Shown: positions 23,843 to 31,995 of the stretch, one piece after another
How positions within the stretch are numbered: position 1 is the first letter of the stretch
Layout of the letters: each line of letters starts with the position of its first letter
Assembly (NCBI RefSeq): GCF_028737315.1
Contig: NZ_JAQZAO010000003.1
Location: 480,653 to 544,652, forward strand
Origin: Actinomycetospora lemnae
Lineage (GTDB): Bacteria; Actinomycetota; Actinomycetes; Mycobacteriales; Pseudonocardiaceae
Direction: 5' to 3'
Length of the DNA stretch: 64,000 bases
The notes under the pieces: model-generated
The model's input: only the letters and a program-made list of their open reading frames with translations
Databases searched by the model: none
Told to the model about the DNA's origin: nothing
Translations under genes and position numbers: made by a program

Positions 23843-25266
23843 GCCCCCGCACGCGCTCCTCGATCGTGGTGGTCGGCGACTGCCTGCGCGACGTCGACGT
23901 GTTCGGCGCCGTGGAGCGGCTCTGCCCCGACGCGCCCGCGCCGGTGCTCGCCGCCGCCGAACGGCGCGAGCGTCCCGGCGGCGCGGGCCTGACCGCCCTG
24001 CTCGCCGCGCGCAGCACCCGGCGCCCGGTGCGCCTGGTGACGGCGCTGGGGTCCGACGCCGACGCGATGCGCGAGCTGCTGGCCGGCGTGGACGTCGTGG
24101 CGGTCGAGACCGGGGGCACCACGCCCACCAAGACCCGCATGCTGGCCGACGACCGGGTGCTGCTGCGCCTCGACGAGGGCGGCCTGGACCCGGTCGCGGC
24201 GACCCGGGACCTGCTGGACGCCATCGCCGGCGCCGGCGTCGTCCTCGTCTCCGACTACGGACGCGGGATCACCGCCGACCCCGCGGTCCGCGCGGCCCTG
24301 AGCGAGGCGGCCGGCCGCGTGCCGGTCGTCTGGGACCCGCACCCGAACGGCGCGCCGCCCGTCCCCGGCGCCACGCTCGTGACCCCGAATCTGGGCGAGG
24401 CCCGGGGCTACGTGAGCGAACTCTCCAGCCATGGCCCGGAAGACCGCTCACGAGGGTTCCCGCACGAGCCCGCCGCGCTCGGGGAGACGCTGCGCGCGCA
24501 GTGGGGCGTCGACGCGGTCGCGGTCACGGCCGGGCGCCACGGCGCCGTGCTGCGCGGGGCCACGGGCACGTCGGTCACGCCGGCCACGCCCGCGCGCGTC
24601 GGCGACCCCTGCGGCGCCGGCGACCGGTTCGCCGCGAGCGTGGCCGTCGCCCTCGCCGACGGGTCGGCGGTCGACGACGCCGTGCGCACCGCGGTCACCG
24701 CGGCCGCCGCGTTCGTCGCCGCCGGCGGCGCGGCCGCGCTGGACGACGCGCCGCTCGAGAGCCCGGCGGAGCCGCGGACCACCGACGTCGTCGCCGACGC
24801 CCGCGCCCGCGGCGCCACCGTCGTCGCCACCGGCGGGTGTTTCGACCTCCTGCACGCCGGGCACGCCCGCACCCTGGCGGCGGCGCGACGGCTCGCCGGC
24901 GAGGACGGCGTCCTCGTCGTCTGCCTCAACTCCGACGCCTCGGTGCGCCGGCTCAAGGGCCCCGACCGCCCCGTGGTCACCGAGGCCGACCGCGCCGAGA
25001 TGCTCGCCGCGCTCGACGCCGTCGACGCCGTCGAGGTGTTCGACGAGGACGACCCGCGCGCCGTCCTCGACCGTCTACGACCCGACGTCTGGGTCAAGGG
25101 CGGCGACTACGCCACCGACGAGCTGCTCGAGACACCGCTGGTGCGCAGCTGGGGCGGCGAGGTCGTGGCCGTGCCGTACCACGCCGGCCGCTCGTCGACC
25201 CGCCTGCTGGCGCGCCTCGAGAACGAGACCAGTCCTGACTCCGTCCCTTCGGGAGGAACACCATGA
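23839..25266 (+). CDS. hldE: HldE-like bifunctional heptose kinase/nucleotidyltransferase, copy 1
   Basis: A 475-residue fusion. Residues 8-305 are a PfkB-type kinase with the GAGD catalytic box (DPCGAGDRFAA). Residues 330-465 are a cytidylyltransferase-like domain with HxGH (GGCFDLLHAGHARTL) and VWVKGGDY. This is the HldE/RfaE layout. The N-terminal di-Gly motif is short (RPGGAGLTALLAA). A 40-bp palindrome (24412-24451) is read in frame in the kinase domain as roughly VSELSSHGPEDRS, between NLGEARGY and the conserved LGETLRAQWG helix. This may affect the kinase half. Starts GTG; stop overlaps the SDR ATG. Confidence 0.9.
   Translation: MSPRTRSSIVVVGDCLRDVDVFGAVERLCPDAPAPVLAAAERRERPGGAGLTALLAARSTRRPVRLVTALGSDADAMRELLAGVDVVAVETGGTTPTKTRMLADDRVLLRLDEGGLDPVAATRDLLDAIAGAGVVLVSDYGRGITADPAVRAALSEAAGRVPVVWDPHPNGAPPVPGATLVTPNLGEARGYVSELSSHGPEDRSRGFPHEPAALGETLRAQWGVDAVAVTAGRHGAVLRGATGTSVTPATPARVGDPCGAGDRFAASVAVALADGSAVDDAVRTAVTAAAAFVAAGGAAALDDAPLESPAEPRTTDVVADARARGATVVATGGCFDLLHAGHARTLAAARRLAGEDGVLVVCLNSDASVRRLKGPDRPVVTEADRAEMLAALDAVDAVEVFDEDDPRAVLDRLRPDVWVKGGDYATDELLETPLVRSWGGEVVAVPYHAGRSSTRLLARLENETSPDSVPSGGTP
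24412..24451. repeat. 40-bp palindrome, type II copy 2 (inside hldE)
   Basis: GTGAGCGAACTC ... GACCGCTCAC with centre GCCATGGC. 14 of 20 positions pair, the most degenerate copy. Its complement is related to the copy at 11055-11094 (GTGAGCGG.CTT.C...GC.AT.GCT). It is fully within the kinase domain of the HldE-like gene, in an open frame. Confidence 0.7.
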
Positions 25267-26018
25267 CCAGCGCCGCCGCGTCCCCGGTCCCCGCCGCCGA
25301 CCCCGAGGCCACCCGCGCCGCCGACTCGCAGCGCCAGGGCCCGGGCCACGTGCTCGTCACCGGCGGCTCGTCGGGCCTCGGCGCCGCCGTGTGCGAGGCC
25401 GTCGTCGCCGCCGGCGGCACGCCCGTCGTCCTCGATGTCAAGGCGCCCGACGCCGGGCACGCCTTCGTCGAGGTCGACCTGTCCGACACCCGCGCCGCCG
25501 AGACCGCCGTCGGCCGCGCCAGCGAGCAGGTCGGCGGCCTCGACGCCGTCGTCACCGCCGCCGGCATCGACCGCTGCGGCCGGCTCGTCGACGTCGACGC
25601 CGCCGAGTGGGAGCGCGTCATCGCGGTGAACCTGCTCGGCACCGCCGCCGTGGTGCGCGCCGCGCTGCCCGAGCTGGAGTCACGGCGCGGCAAGGTCGTC
25701 ACGGTGTCCTCGACGCTCGGGGTCAAGGCCGTGTCCGACGCGACCGCCTACTGCGCCTCGAAGTTCGGCGTCGTCGGCTTCACCCGCGCGCTGGCCGCCG
25801 AGACCGCCGGCCGCGTCGGGGTCACGCTGCTGATCCCCGGCGGCATGTGGACCCACTTCTTCGACGACCGCCCCGACCAGTACAAGCCGGGAGCGGACGC
25901 CAAGCTCAACGACCCCGCCCAGACCGCCGACGCCGTGCTCTACGCCCTCACCCGCCCCGCGGGCAGCGAGGTGCGCGAGCTCGTCGTCACGTCGTCGGAA
26001 GAGGGCTCGTACCCGTGA
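25263..26018 (+). CDS. Short-chain dehydrogenase/reductase in the heptose cluster
   Basis: A 251-residue classical SDR: cofactor motif VTGGSSGLGAAV near residue 32, catalytic Ser in VSSTLGV, and Y-x3-K in AYCASKFG. The first 28 residues are a polar extension. It overlaps the HldE stop by 4 nt; GGGAGGA before the ATG is part of a small TCCGTCCC/GGGAGGA hairpin. Most likely it reduces or epimerises a sugar intermediate or acceptor of the glycan cluster. The substrate is unknown. Confidence 0.85.
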   Translation: MTSAAASPVPAADPEATRAADSQRQGPGHVLVTGGSSGLGAAVCEAVVAAGGTPVVLDVKAPDAGHAFVEVDLSDTRAAETAVGRASEQVGGLDAVVTAAGIDRCGRLVDVDAAEWERVIAVNLLGTAAVVRAALPELESRRGKVVTVSSTLGVKAVSDATAYCASKFGVVGFTRALAAETAGRVGVTLLIPGGMWTHFFDDRPDQYKPGADAKLNDPAQTADAVLYALTRPAGSEVRELVVTSSEEGSYP

Positions 26019-26041
26019 CCGGACCCCCTCCGACCGATTCG

Positions 26042-26434
26042 TCAGCGCAGGTCGGCGGCCGCGGCGTCGGGGTCCGGGTAGGTGTCGAACAGCTCGGTGA
26101 GCCCGGTCAGGCTCAGCGCCCGGCCCGCCGTGCGCGGCACGCCGGCCAGGCGCAGCTCGCCCTCGCGGGCGATCGCCGCCTCGCGCTCGGCGATGAGCAG
26201 GGCCAACCCGGCCGAGCCCATGAAGTCGACGCCCGAGAGATCCAGCACGACGTGCTGGGCGCCCGCGGCGACCTGCTCCTGGATCGTGCTGCGCAACGGC
26301 CCGGCCGTCGCGGTGTCGATGTCGCCGACGGGACGGACCACGGCCACGGCCGGGGTCAGGAAACGGGTGGTGACGGTGGTGTCCGCGGCGCCCTCGGTCT
26401 CGAGCGCGGGATCGGTCGGGGGGTCCTGGGCCAT
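26042..26434 (-). CDS. STAS-domain anti-anti-sigma factor
   Basis: A 130-residue STAS protein. The core VVLDLSGVDFMGSAGLALLIA has the conserved D-x-S turn, and GSAGL occupies the place of the phosphorylated DSSG of SpoIIAA, with one of the two serines present. It may release a SigF-like sigma factor by binding an RsbW-like kinase. It is encoded opposite to the heptose cluster, between the SDR and the second HldE, and is not in an operon with any sigma gene. ATG 26434 follows a GGGAG box. Confidence 0.85.
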   Translation of the reverse strand: MAQDPPTDPALETEGAADTTVTTRFLTPAVAVVRPVGDIDTATAGPLRSTIQEQVAAGAQHVVLDLSGVDFMGSAGLALLIAEREAAIAREGELRLAGVPRTAGRALSLTGLTELFDTYPDPDAAAADLR

Positions 26435-26562
26435 CGGCACTCCCGGAGGCGCGTGACGGGGCGGAGGACGACAGTACCCACGCCACCGGCGGCGCGCCGA
26501 CCGGCGGGAACACACCCCGCCGAACGCACCCGTAGGTGTTCCCCCGGAAGGACGGATCGCTG

Positions 26563-28101
26563 ATGGCCGCCCCCGAGATCGACCGGCGCGACACCGGTCA
26601 TCGCGACACCGGTGTCGTGCCCCCGCTCGACGCCGCCCCGCTCGCCGCCGACCTCCCCGCGCGGTTGGCCGCCGCCGCCCCGCGCGTCGTCGTGCTCGGC
26701 GACGCCGTGCTCGACCAGTGGCTGACCGGGCCGTCGACGCGCCTGTCGCGCGAGGCGCCGGTGCCGGTCGTCGAGGTCGACCACACCCGTGGCTCGCCCG
26801 GCGCCGCCGCGAACACCGCCGCCAACCTCGCCGCGCTCGGCGCGCGCACCGAGTTCGTCTCGGTGCTCGGCGACGACGCGGACGCCGCGACGGTGCGCGA
26901 GCTGCTCACCGCCTACGGCGTCGGCACCGACGGCGTCCTCACCGACCCGACGCGACCCACCGCGGCCAAGCGCCGGGTGCTCGCCGACGACGCGCTGGTC
27001 GCGCGCTTCGACACGACGCCGCGCACACCGCTGGACGCGGGCGTGCGCGAGACGGTGCACGCCGCGCTGCGCGAGGCCGTCGAGGGCGCCGACGCCGTGG
27101 TCGTCTGCGACTACGGCGGCGGGGTGCTCGACGAGTCGACGGTCGCGCTGGTCGGGTCGCTGCACGAGGGGCGCGACTGGCGCCTCGTCGTCGACGCGCA
27201 CGACCCGGCGCGGTGGGCGCCCGCGCGGCCCGACGTCGTCACCCCGAACGCGGGGGAGGCGGCGTGGCTGCTGGGCCGCGACCTCGGCGGTCCCGACCGC
27301 GTCGCCGCCGCCGAGGCCGCGGGCCCGGAGCTGCGGGCCCGCTCGGGGGCGGGCGCGGTCGTCGTCACCCTCGACCGCGACGGCGCGCTGCTGCTGCCCG
27401 ACGAGCAGGCGCCCGCGCACCGCACCTTCGCCCGCCCCGCGCCGGAGAGCCACACGTGCGGGGCCGGCGACACGTTCACCGCCGCCCTGTCCCTCGCGCT
27501 CGCCGCGGGCACCCCGGCCGCCACGGCGGTCGAGCTGGCCCAGGCGGCCGCCGACGTCGTCGTGGGCCGGCCGGGCACGTCGGTGTGCGCGACCGGCGAG
27601 CTCGCCGAGCGCGTCGCCGCCGCCGAGGGCCCGCTGCTCGACGCCGCGTCACTGGCCGCGCTCGTCGACGAGCAGCGCGTCATGGGCCGGCGGGTGGTGT
27701 TCACCAACGGCTGCTTCGACGTCGTGCACCGCGGGCACATCGCCTCGCTCAACCAGGCCAAGCGCCTCGGCGACGTCCTGGTGGTGGCGCTGAACTCCGA
27801 CGACTCGGTGGCCCGGCTCAAGGGCCCCGAGCGCCCGGTGAACCCGCTCGCGGACCGCGCCGCGGTGATCGGCGCGCTGAGCTGCGTCGACCACGTCACG
27901 ACGTTCGACGCCGACACCCCCGTCGAGCTGCTCGAGCTGCTGCGCCCCGACGTGTACGCCAAGGGCGGCGACTACACCCCCGAGATGCTGCGCGAGGCGG
28001 AGACGGTCCGCGCGTACGGCGGCCGCACGGTGATCCTCGACTACCTGCCCGACCGCTCGACCAGCGCGATCGTCGACCGCATCCGGGGGTCGGCGCCGTG
28101 A
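26563..28101 (+). CDS. hldE: HldE-like bifunctional heptose kinase/nucleotidyltransferase, copy 2
   Basis: A 512-residue PfkB-kinase/nucleotidyltransferase fusion, better conserved than copy 1. The kinase half has SPGAAANTAANLAALGA (substrate loop) and TCGAGDTFTAAL (catalytic Asp). The transferase half has TNGCFDVVHRGHIASL and YAKGGDYTPEML. An extra 35-residue polar N terminus precedes the kinase. It is closer to Gram-negative HldE than copy 1, which lies 2.7 kb upstream. The two could act on different heptoses, or one may be specialised for one half-reaction. Overlaps the following GT2 by 4 nt. Confidence 0.92.
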   Translation: MAAPEIDRRDTGHRDTGVVPPLDAAPLAADLPARLAAAAPRVVVLGDAVLDQWLTGPSTRLSREAPVPVVEVDHTRGSPGAAANTAANLAALGARTEFVSVLGDDADAATVRELLTAYGVGTDGVLTDPTRPTAAKRRVLADDALVARFDTTPRTPLDAGVRETVHAALREAVEGADAVVVCDYGGGVLDESTVALVGSLHEGRDWRLVVDAHDPARWAPARPDVVTPNAGEAAWLLGRDLGGPDRVAAAEAAGPELRARSGAGAVVVTLDRDGALLLPDEQAPAHRTFARPAPESHTCGAGDTFTAALSLALAAGTPAATAVELAQAAADVVVGRPGTSVCATGELAERVAAAEGPLLDAASLAALVDEQRVMGRRVVFTNGCFDVVHRGHIASLNQAKRLGDVLVVALNSDDSVARLKGPERPVNPLADRAAVIGALSCVDHVTTFDADTPVELLELLRPDVYAKGGDYTPEMLREAETVRAYGGRTVILDYLPDRSTSAIVDRIRGSAP

Positions 28102-28928
28102 CCGACGTCGACGTCCTCGTGCCCACGAAGGACCGGCCGATCGAGCTGGCGACGACGCTGGCGGGCCTCGCGGCGCAGACCGGGGTGTCGTACCGGCTCG
28201 TGGTCTCGGACCAGTCCGACGACGCGCCCTCGTGGGACACGTCGCCCGCGTGGACGGTGATCCGGTGGCTGCGCCGGCGCGGGGTCGAGGTCGACCTGCA
28301 GCGCCACCTGCCCCGGCGCGGAATGGCCGAGCAGCGCGCGTTCCTGCTCTCGCGGGCGTCGTCCCCGGCGGTGCTCTACCTCGACGACGACGTGTGGCTC
28401 GAGCCGGGCGCGCTGGCGCGCCTGCACCGGGCGCTGGGCGAGCTGCGCTGCGGGATGGTGGGCGCGGCGATGCAGGCGCTCGGGCACGCCGACGACCGGC
28501 GGCCGGGGGAGGTGACGTCGTTCTCGGTGTGGGAGGACGGCGTGCAGCCCGAGACCCTGGTCAAGGACGGCCCGGGCTGGGAGCGCTGGCGCCTGCACAA
28601 CGCGGCGAACGGGCTGCACCTGGCCGAGTCGCTGGGGCTCGACGGACCGGGGTCGCCGGTGCCCCCGCCCGAGCGCTACGTGCCGTACAAGGTGGCCTGG
28701 GTGGCGGGGTGCGTGCTGTTCGACCGCGCCGCGCTGGTCGATGCCGGGGGGTTCGAGTTCTGGCGGGACGTGCCACCTGATGCGCACGGCGAGGACGTGT
28801 ACTCCCAGCAGCGGGTGATGGCGCGCCGCGGCGCCGCCGGCATCCTGCCCGGGGGCGCCTACCACCAGGAGTCCCCCACCGCCCTCCCCGACCGCGGAGT
28901 CTCGGCCGTCGACGCCCTCCCCATGTGA
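28098..28928 (+). CDS. Family 2 glycosyltransferase at the end of the heptose cluster
   Basis: A 276-residue GT2. VDVLVPTKDRPIELATTLAGL and LVVSDQSDD form the nucleotide-binding start; the metal-binding DxD is in LYLDDDVWLEPGAL; GGFEFWRDVP and HGEDVYSQQ form the acceptor side with ED catalytic residues. No transmembrane helix is seen. It is coupled to hldE copy 2 (GTGA). The last residues DALPM and the TGA stop (28926-28928) are the junction with a 40-bp palindrome. Confidence 0.85.
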   Translation: MTDVDVLVPTKDRPIELATTLAGLAAQTGVSYRLVVSDQSDDAPSWDTSPAWTVIRWLRRRGVEVDLQRHLPRRGMAEQRAFLLSRASSPAVLYLDDDVWLEPGALARLHRALGELRCGMVGAAMQALGHADDRRPGEVTSFSVWEDGVQPETLVKDGPGWERWRLHNAANGLHLAESLGLDGPGSPVPPPERYVPYKVAWVAGCVLFDRAALVDAGGFEFWRDVPPDAHGEDVYSQQRVMARRGAAGILPGGAYHQESPTALPDRGVSAVDALPM

Positions 28929-28964
28929 GCAGTTGCGGCGCCTATAGGCGCGGTAACTACTCAC
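28925..28964. repeat. 40-bp palindrome, type I copy 3 (shared stop codons of two convergent genes)
   Basis: GTGAGCAGTTG ... AACTACTCAC with centre CCTATAGG; 17 of 20 positions pair. The left TGA (28926-28928) ends the GT2 on the plus strand. The right TCA (28961-28963) is the TGA ending the AbiEi-like gene on the minus strand. The hairpin sits exactly between convergent genes and is suited to act as a bidirectional terminator. Confidence 0.93.
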
Positions 28965-29917
28965 GAGCATCGGGGGCAGGACCGGGAAGGTCCGCTCCAC
29001 CCGACCATCCGCAGCACCGCCTCGACCTCGCGCGCGGTGCGGCAGGGCGCGGTGGTGACCTCGGTCCAGCCGAACGGCAGGGCCGCGGCGTGATCGAGGA
29101 GGGCGGCGACCGACCGACGCCGATCGGTCAGGGCCGTGAGCTTGTCGGCGTGCGACCAGTAGCCGTCGAGGCGCACGATGACGCGGCCCGTGGGCAGGTC
29201 GTAGACGACGTCCTCGTAGCGGCGGTGCCCGTCGACCACCACCGGCTCCTGGCGCTTGCCGACCGGGAGGTCGTGGGCCACCTCGACGTCCTCCCGGTAG
29301 CGCAGCTCGAGCATCGAGTCGATGCCGTCGAGCAGCAGCGTGATGGCGTCGGTGATGGCGCGGCGGTGGCGGAGCGGTCGTCGGAGCTCGACGGCCCGGC
29401 CGAGGAGGAGCCCGTGGATGCGGTGTGCGACGGCGATCTCGTGGACGAGACGGGTCGCCTCCCCCTGCGTCGGGGCGGCCATGGCGAGGTCGAGCAGCGT
29501 GTGCACCCGGTCGGTGCGCGGCGGCACGAGACCCGGCGCGCCGATGTGGGCGAACGCCCGCGAGCGGTGCAGACGCAGCCCGTCGACCCGGTACGCCGCG
29601 TTGCCGTAGGGGACCGTGACGTGGATCGGTGCGTCGGGACCGGCGGGCACCATCCCCCACAGCTCACCGGCGGTCTGGTGGCTCAGGAGGGCTCCGCCAC
29701 GGCAGGCGAGGATCGCTGCCATCCGCCGCGCTGCGGGGGGCAGCGGCCCGCTGTGCAGGGCGTACACGCCGCGATGGATCCGCTGCCACCGTCCGGCGCG
29801 CACCTGGGCGTCGACGCCGTGCTGGGTGAAGCCACGACGGTGGAGCTGGCCGATCGTCACAATGTCGTGCTGCTCGCGACGGATCGTCTGCCACGCGTCG
29901 AGGTCGAGGTCGTCCAT
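28961..29917 (-). CDS. AbiEi-like / DUF559-like protein flanked by palindromes
   Basis: A 318-residue protein. Residues 1-100 are a winged-helix AbiEi-like antitoxin N terminus (IVTIGQLHRRGFTQHGVDAQVRAGRW, RIHRGVYALH, LSHQTAGELWG). Residues 200-300 resemble the compact nuclease-like fold found in AbiEi_4/DUF559 proteins, with LELRYREDVE and VVVDGHRRYEDVVYDLP...VRLDG carrying possible PD-(D/E)XK acidic residues. Such proteins are common orphan genes in actinobacteria; no AbiEii-like toxin is adjacent. The gene is bracketed by 40-bp palindromes on both sides (28925-28964 and 29967-30006). The role is unknown. Confidence 0.75.
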   Translation of the reverse strand: MDDLDLDAWQTIRREQHDIVTIGQLHRRGFTQHGVDAQVRAGRWQRIHRGVYALHSGPLPPAARRMAAILACRGGALLSHQTAGELWGMVPAGPDAPIHVTVPYGNAAYRVDGLRLHRSRAFAHIGAPGLVPPRTDRVHTLLDLAMAAPTQGEATRLVHEIAVAHRIHGLLLGRAVELRRPLRHRRAITDAITLLLDGIDSMLELRYREDVEVAHDLPVGKRQEPVVVDGHRRYEDVVYDLPTGRVIVRLDGYWSHADKLTALTDRRRSVAALLDHAAALPFGWTEVTTAPCRTAREVEAVLRMVGWSGPSRSCPRCS

Positions 29918-29960
29918 GCCCGGTTCGACGCAGGACGAGGACGGACGGATCCACCCGCTT

Positions 29961-30012
29961 CCCCATGTGAGTAGTTGGCACGCCTATAGGCGTGCCAATT
30001 ACTCACATGGGG
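29961..30012. repeat. 40-bp palindrome, type I copy 4, with 52-bp extended symmetry
   Basis: The core 29967-30006 (GTGAGTAGTTGG ... ATTACTCAC, centre CCTATAGG) pairs at 19 of 20 positions, the best copy. The symmetry continues into CCCCAT/ATGGGG on both sides. The TGA stop of malQ is the complement of 30003-30005. Confidence 0.95.
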
Positions 30013-31952
30013 CGGGAGCGGAGGGCCTGGGCCACCGCGAGGACGCGGGGGTCGGTGAGGAGATCCTCGAGGGAGGCGGAGAGAGGGATGCGCCAGTTCG
30101 GGTAGGCGTCGACCGTCCCGGGGAGGTTGGGCTGGCGGACGTCGCCGAGGACGTCGGTGAACGCCGCGAGCACGACCCGCGAGCGGGCGGTCGCGAGCAG
30201 TTGGTGCATCGCGAGCACCACCGCGTCGGCGTCGGCGTCCGCCGAGACCCCGAACCCCTCGCTGCGCAGGAGCCCGAGCAGCTCCTCCCGGTCGCGCGCC
30301 GCGTCGGCCTGCGCCGCCGAGACGTCCGAGAGCACCCCGGCCTCGGCGCGCGCCCGCACGTGCTCGTCGGCGAGGAACCCCGCGGCCGTGGGCAGGTCGT
30401 GGGTCGAGATGGTCCCGAGCGTGTCGGGGTGCCAGCGCCGCGGCGGGAGCAGGTCGCCCGCGGCGTCCCGCTGGAACCACAGCACCGCGCAGCCCAGCGC
30501 CCCGTGCTCGGTGAGCCCCTCGGTGACCTCCGGCTCGACGGTCCCCAGGTCCTCGCCGACCACCACCGCGCCGGCCCGCGACGCCTCGATCGCCACCACC
30601 GCGAGCATCGCGCGCGCGTCGTAGTGCACGTAGGCGCCCTCGCGCGCCCCGCGGCCCGGCGGGATCCACCACAGTCGCCACAGCCCGGCGACGTGGTCCA
30701 CGCGCAGGCCGTCGGCGTGACGCAGCACCCCGCGGATCATCGAGCGCAGCGGCGCGTACCCCGACGCCGCGAGGGCGTCCGGGCGCCAGGGCGGCAGCGC
30801 CCAGTCCTGGCCCTGCTGGTTGAAGTCGTCGGGCGGCGCGCCGACGGTCACGCCGGGCGCGAGCGCGCCCGCCAGCGTCCACGCGTCGGCGCCCCCGGCC
30901 GAGCAGCCGACGGCGAGGTCGGCGATCAGCCCGACGGCCATGCCCGACGTCGCCTCGTGCGCCGCCGCCAGCTGCGCGTCCGCCAGCTGGAGGCACCACG
31001 CGTGGAACAGCACGCGGTCCGCGAGCTCCCGCCGCGCCGCGTCCACGCCGGAGTCCCCGACGTGCCGCAGCCCGTCCGGCCACGCGTGCAGGTCGCTGCC
31101 GTGGCGTTCGGCCAGCGCGTACCAGGTGGCGACGTCGCGCAGCTCCTCGTCGAGCGCGTCGACGTCGGTCGGGGCCGCGGTGTCGTACGGCCGCAGCAGC
31201 TCCAGCGCCGCCCGCTTGGCCGCCCACACCGCGTCGTGGTCGACGAGATCGCCCGACGGCGGCCGCAAGGCGTCCACCTCCGAGCGCGCCGACGCGGGCG
31301 CGGCGGCGTACGCGGCCGTGTCGGCCACCCGCACGTAGAGCGGGTGCAGGAACCGCCGGCTCGACGGCGAGTACGGCGACGCCTCGACCTCCGGGGCCAG
31401 CGCCAGCGCGTGCAGCGGGTTGACGAGCAGCGCCCCCGCCCCCTGCTCCGACGCGGTCCGCGACAGCAGCGTCGCGAGGTCCCCGTAGTCGCCGCACCCC
31501 CACGACTGCGCCGAGCGCAGCGCGTACAGCTGCACCATCCAGCCCCACGTCGGCGGTGGCGGCTCGAGCGCGGGCGGCGCGACGATCAGCGCGACGTCCT
31601 GGTCGCCGCACGCGAGACGGTGGTAGCCGACGGGCAGGTCGGCGGGCACCTCGTCGACCGACCGCTGCGCGCCGTCCTCCAGCGTCACCGTCCCCGGCGC
31701 GGGCAGCGGCCGCGTGGTCCCGACGTCGACGACCAGCGTCGCCGGCAGCGCGTCGGGATCCGCCGACCGCAGACGCTCCAGCGCCGCGCTCAGCGCCTCC
31801 GGCGTGCGGGCGTCGACGTCGAGGGCCTGGAGGACGTCGAGCACGACGCCGCGGTCGAGCTCGACCTCCTGGTCGTCGGCGTCGCGGTAGCGCACCGCGA
31901 CGCCGTGGGCGGTGGCGAGCTCGGCGAGGTCCGGCTCGACCGGCTCGGGCAC
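30003..31952 (-). CDS. malQ: 4-alpha-glucanotransferase (amylomaltase)
   Basis: This 649-residue GH77 enzyme moves alpha-1,4-glucan segments in maltodextrin or glycogen metabolism. Catalytic residues are visible: nucleophile Asp in GLRVDHVAGLWRLWW, acid/base Glu in VVVGEDLGTVEPEV, and stabilising Asp in STHDLPTAAGF. Substrate loops such as NPLHALALAPEVEASPYSPSSR are in place. The 649-residue length and N-terminal module are of the long actinobacterial MalQ type. GTG 31952 (VPEPVEPDL) is chosen as the start. The C-terminal RPM and stop overlap the palindrome. Confidence 0.94.
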   Translation of the reverse strand: MPEPVEPDLAELATAHGVAVRYRDADDQEVELDRGVVLDVLQALDVDARTPEALSAALERLRSADPDALPATLVVDVGTTRPLPAPGTVTLEDGAQRSVDEVPADLPVGYHRLACGDQDVALIVAPPALEPPPPTWGWMVQLYALRSAQSWGCGDYGDLATLLSRTASEQGAGALLVNPLHALALAPEVEASPYSPSSRRFLHPLYVRVADTAAYAAAPASARSEVDALRPPSGDLVDHDAVWAAKRAALELLRPYDTAAPTDVDALDEELRDVATWYALAERHGSDLHAWPDGLRHVGDSGVDAARRELADRVLFHAWCLQLADAQLAAAHEATSGMAVGLIADLAVGCSAGGADAWTLAGALAPGVTVGAPPDDFNQQGQDWALPPWRPDALAASGYAPLRSMIRGVLRHADGLRVDHVAGLWRLWWIPPGRGAREGAYVHYDARAMLAVVAIEASRAGAVVVGEDLGTVEPEVTEGLTEHGALGCAVLWFQRDAAGDLLPPRRWHPDTLGTISTHDLPTAAGFLADEHVRARAEAGVLSDVSAAQADAARDREELLGLLRSEGFGVSADADADAVVLAMHQLLATARSRVVLAAFTDVLGDVRQPNLPGTVDAYPNWRIPLSASLEDLLTDPRVLAVAQALRSRPM

Positions 31953-31995
31953 CGGCGTCTCCTGGGGGTCTCGGTGGGACGGGGGGAGCAGGATG

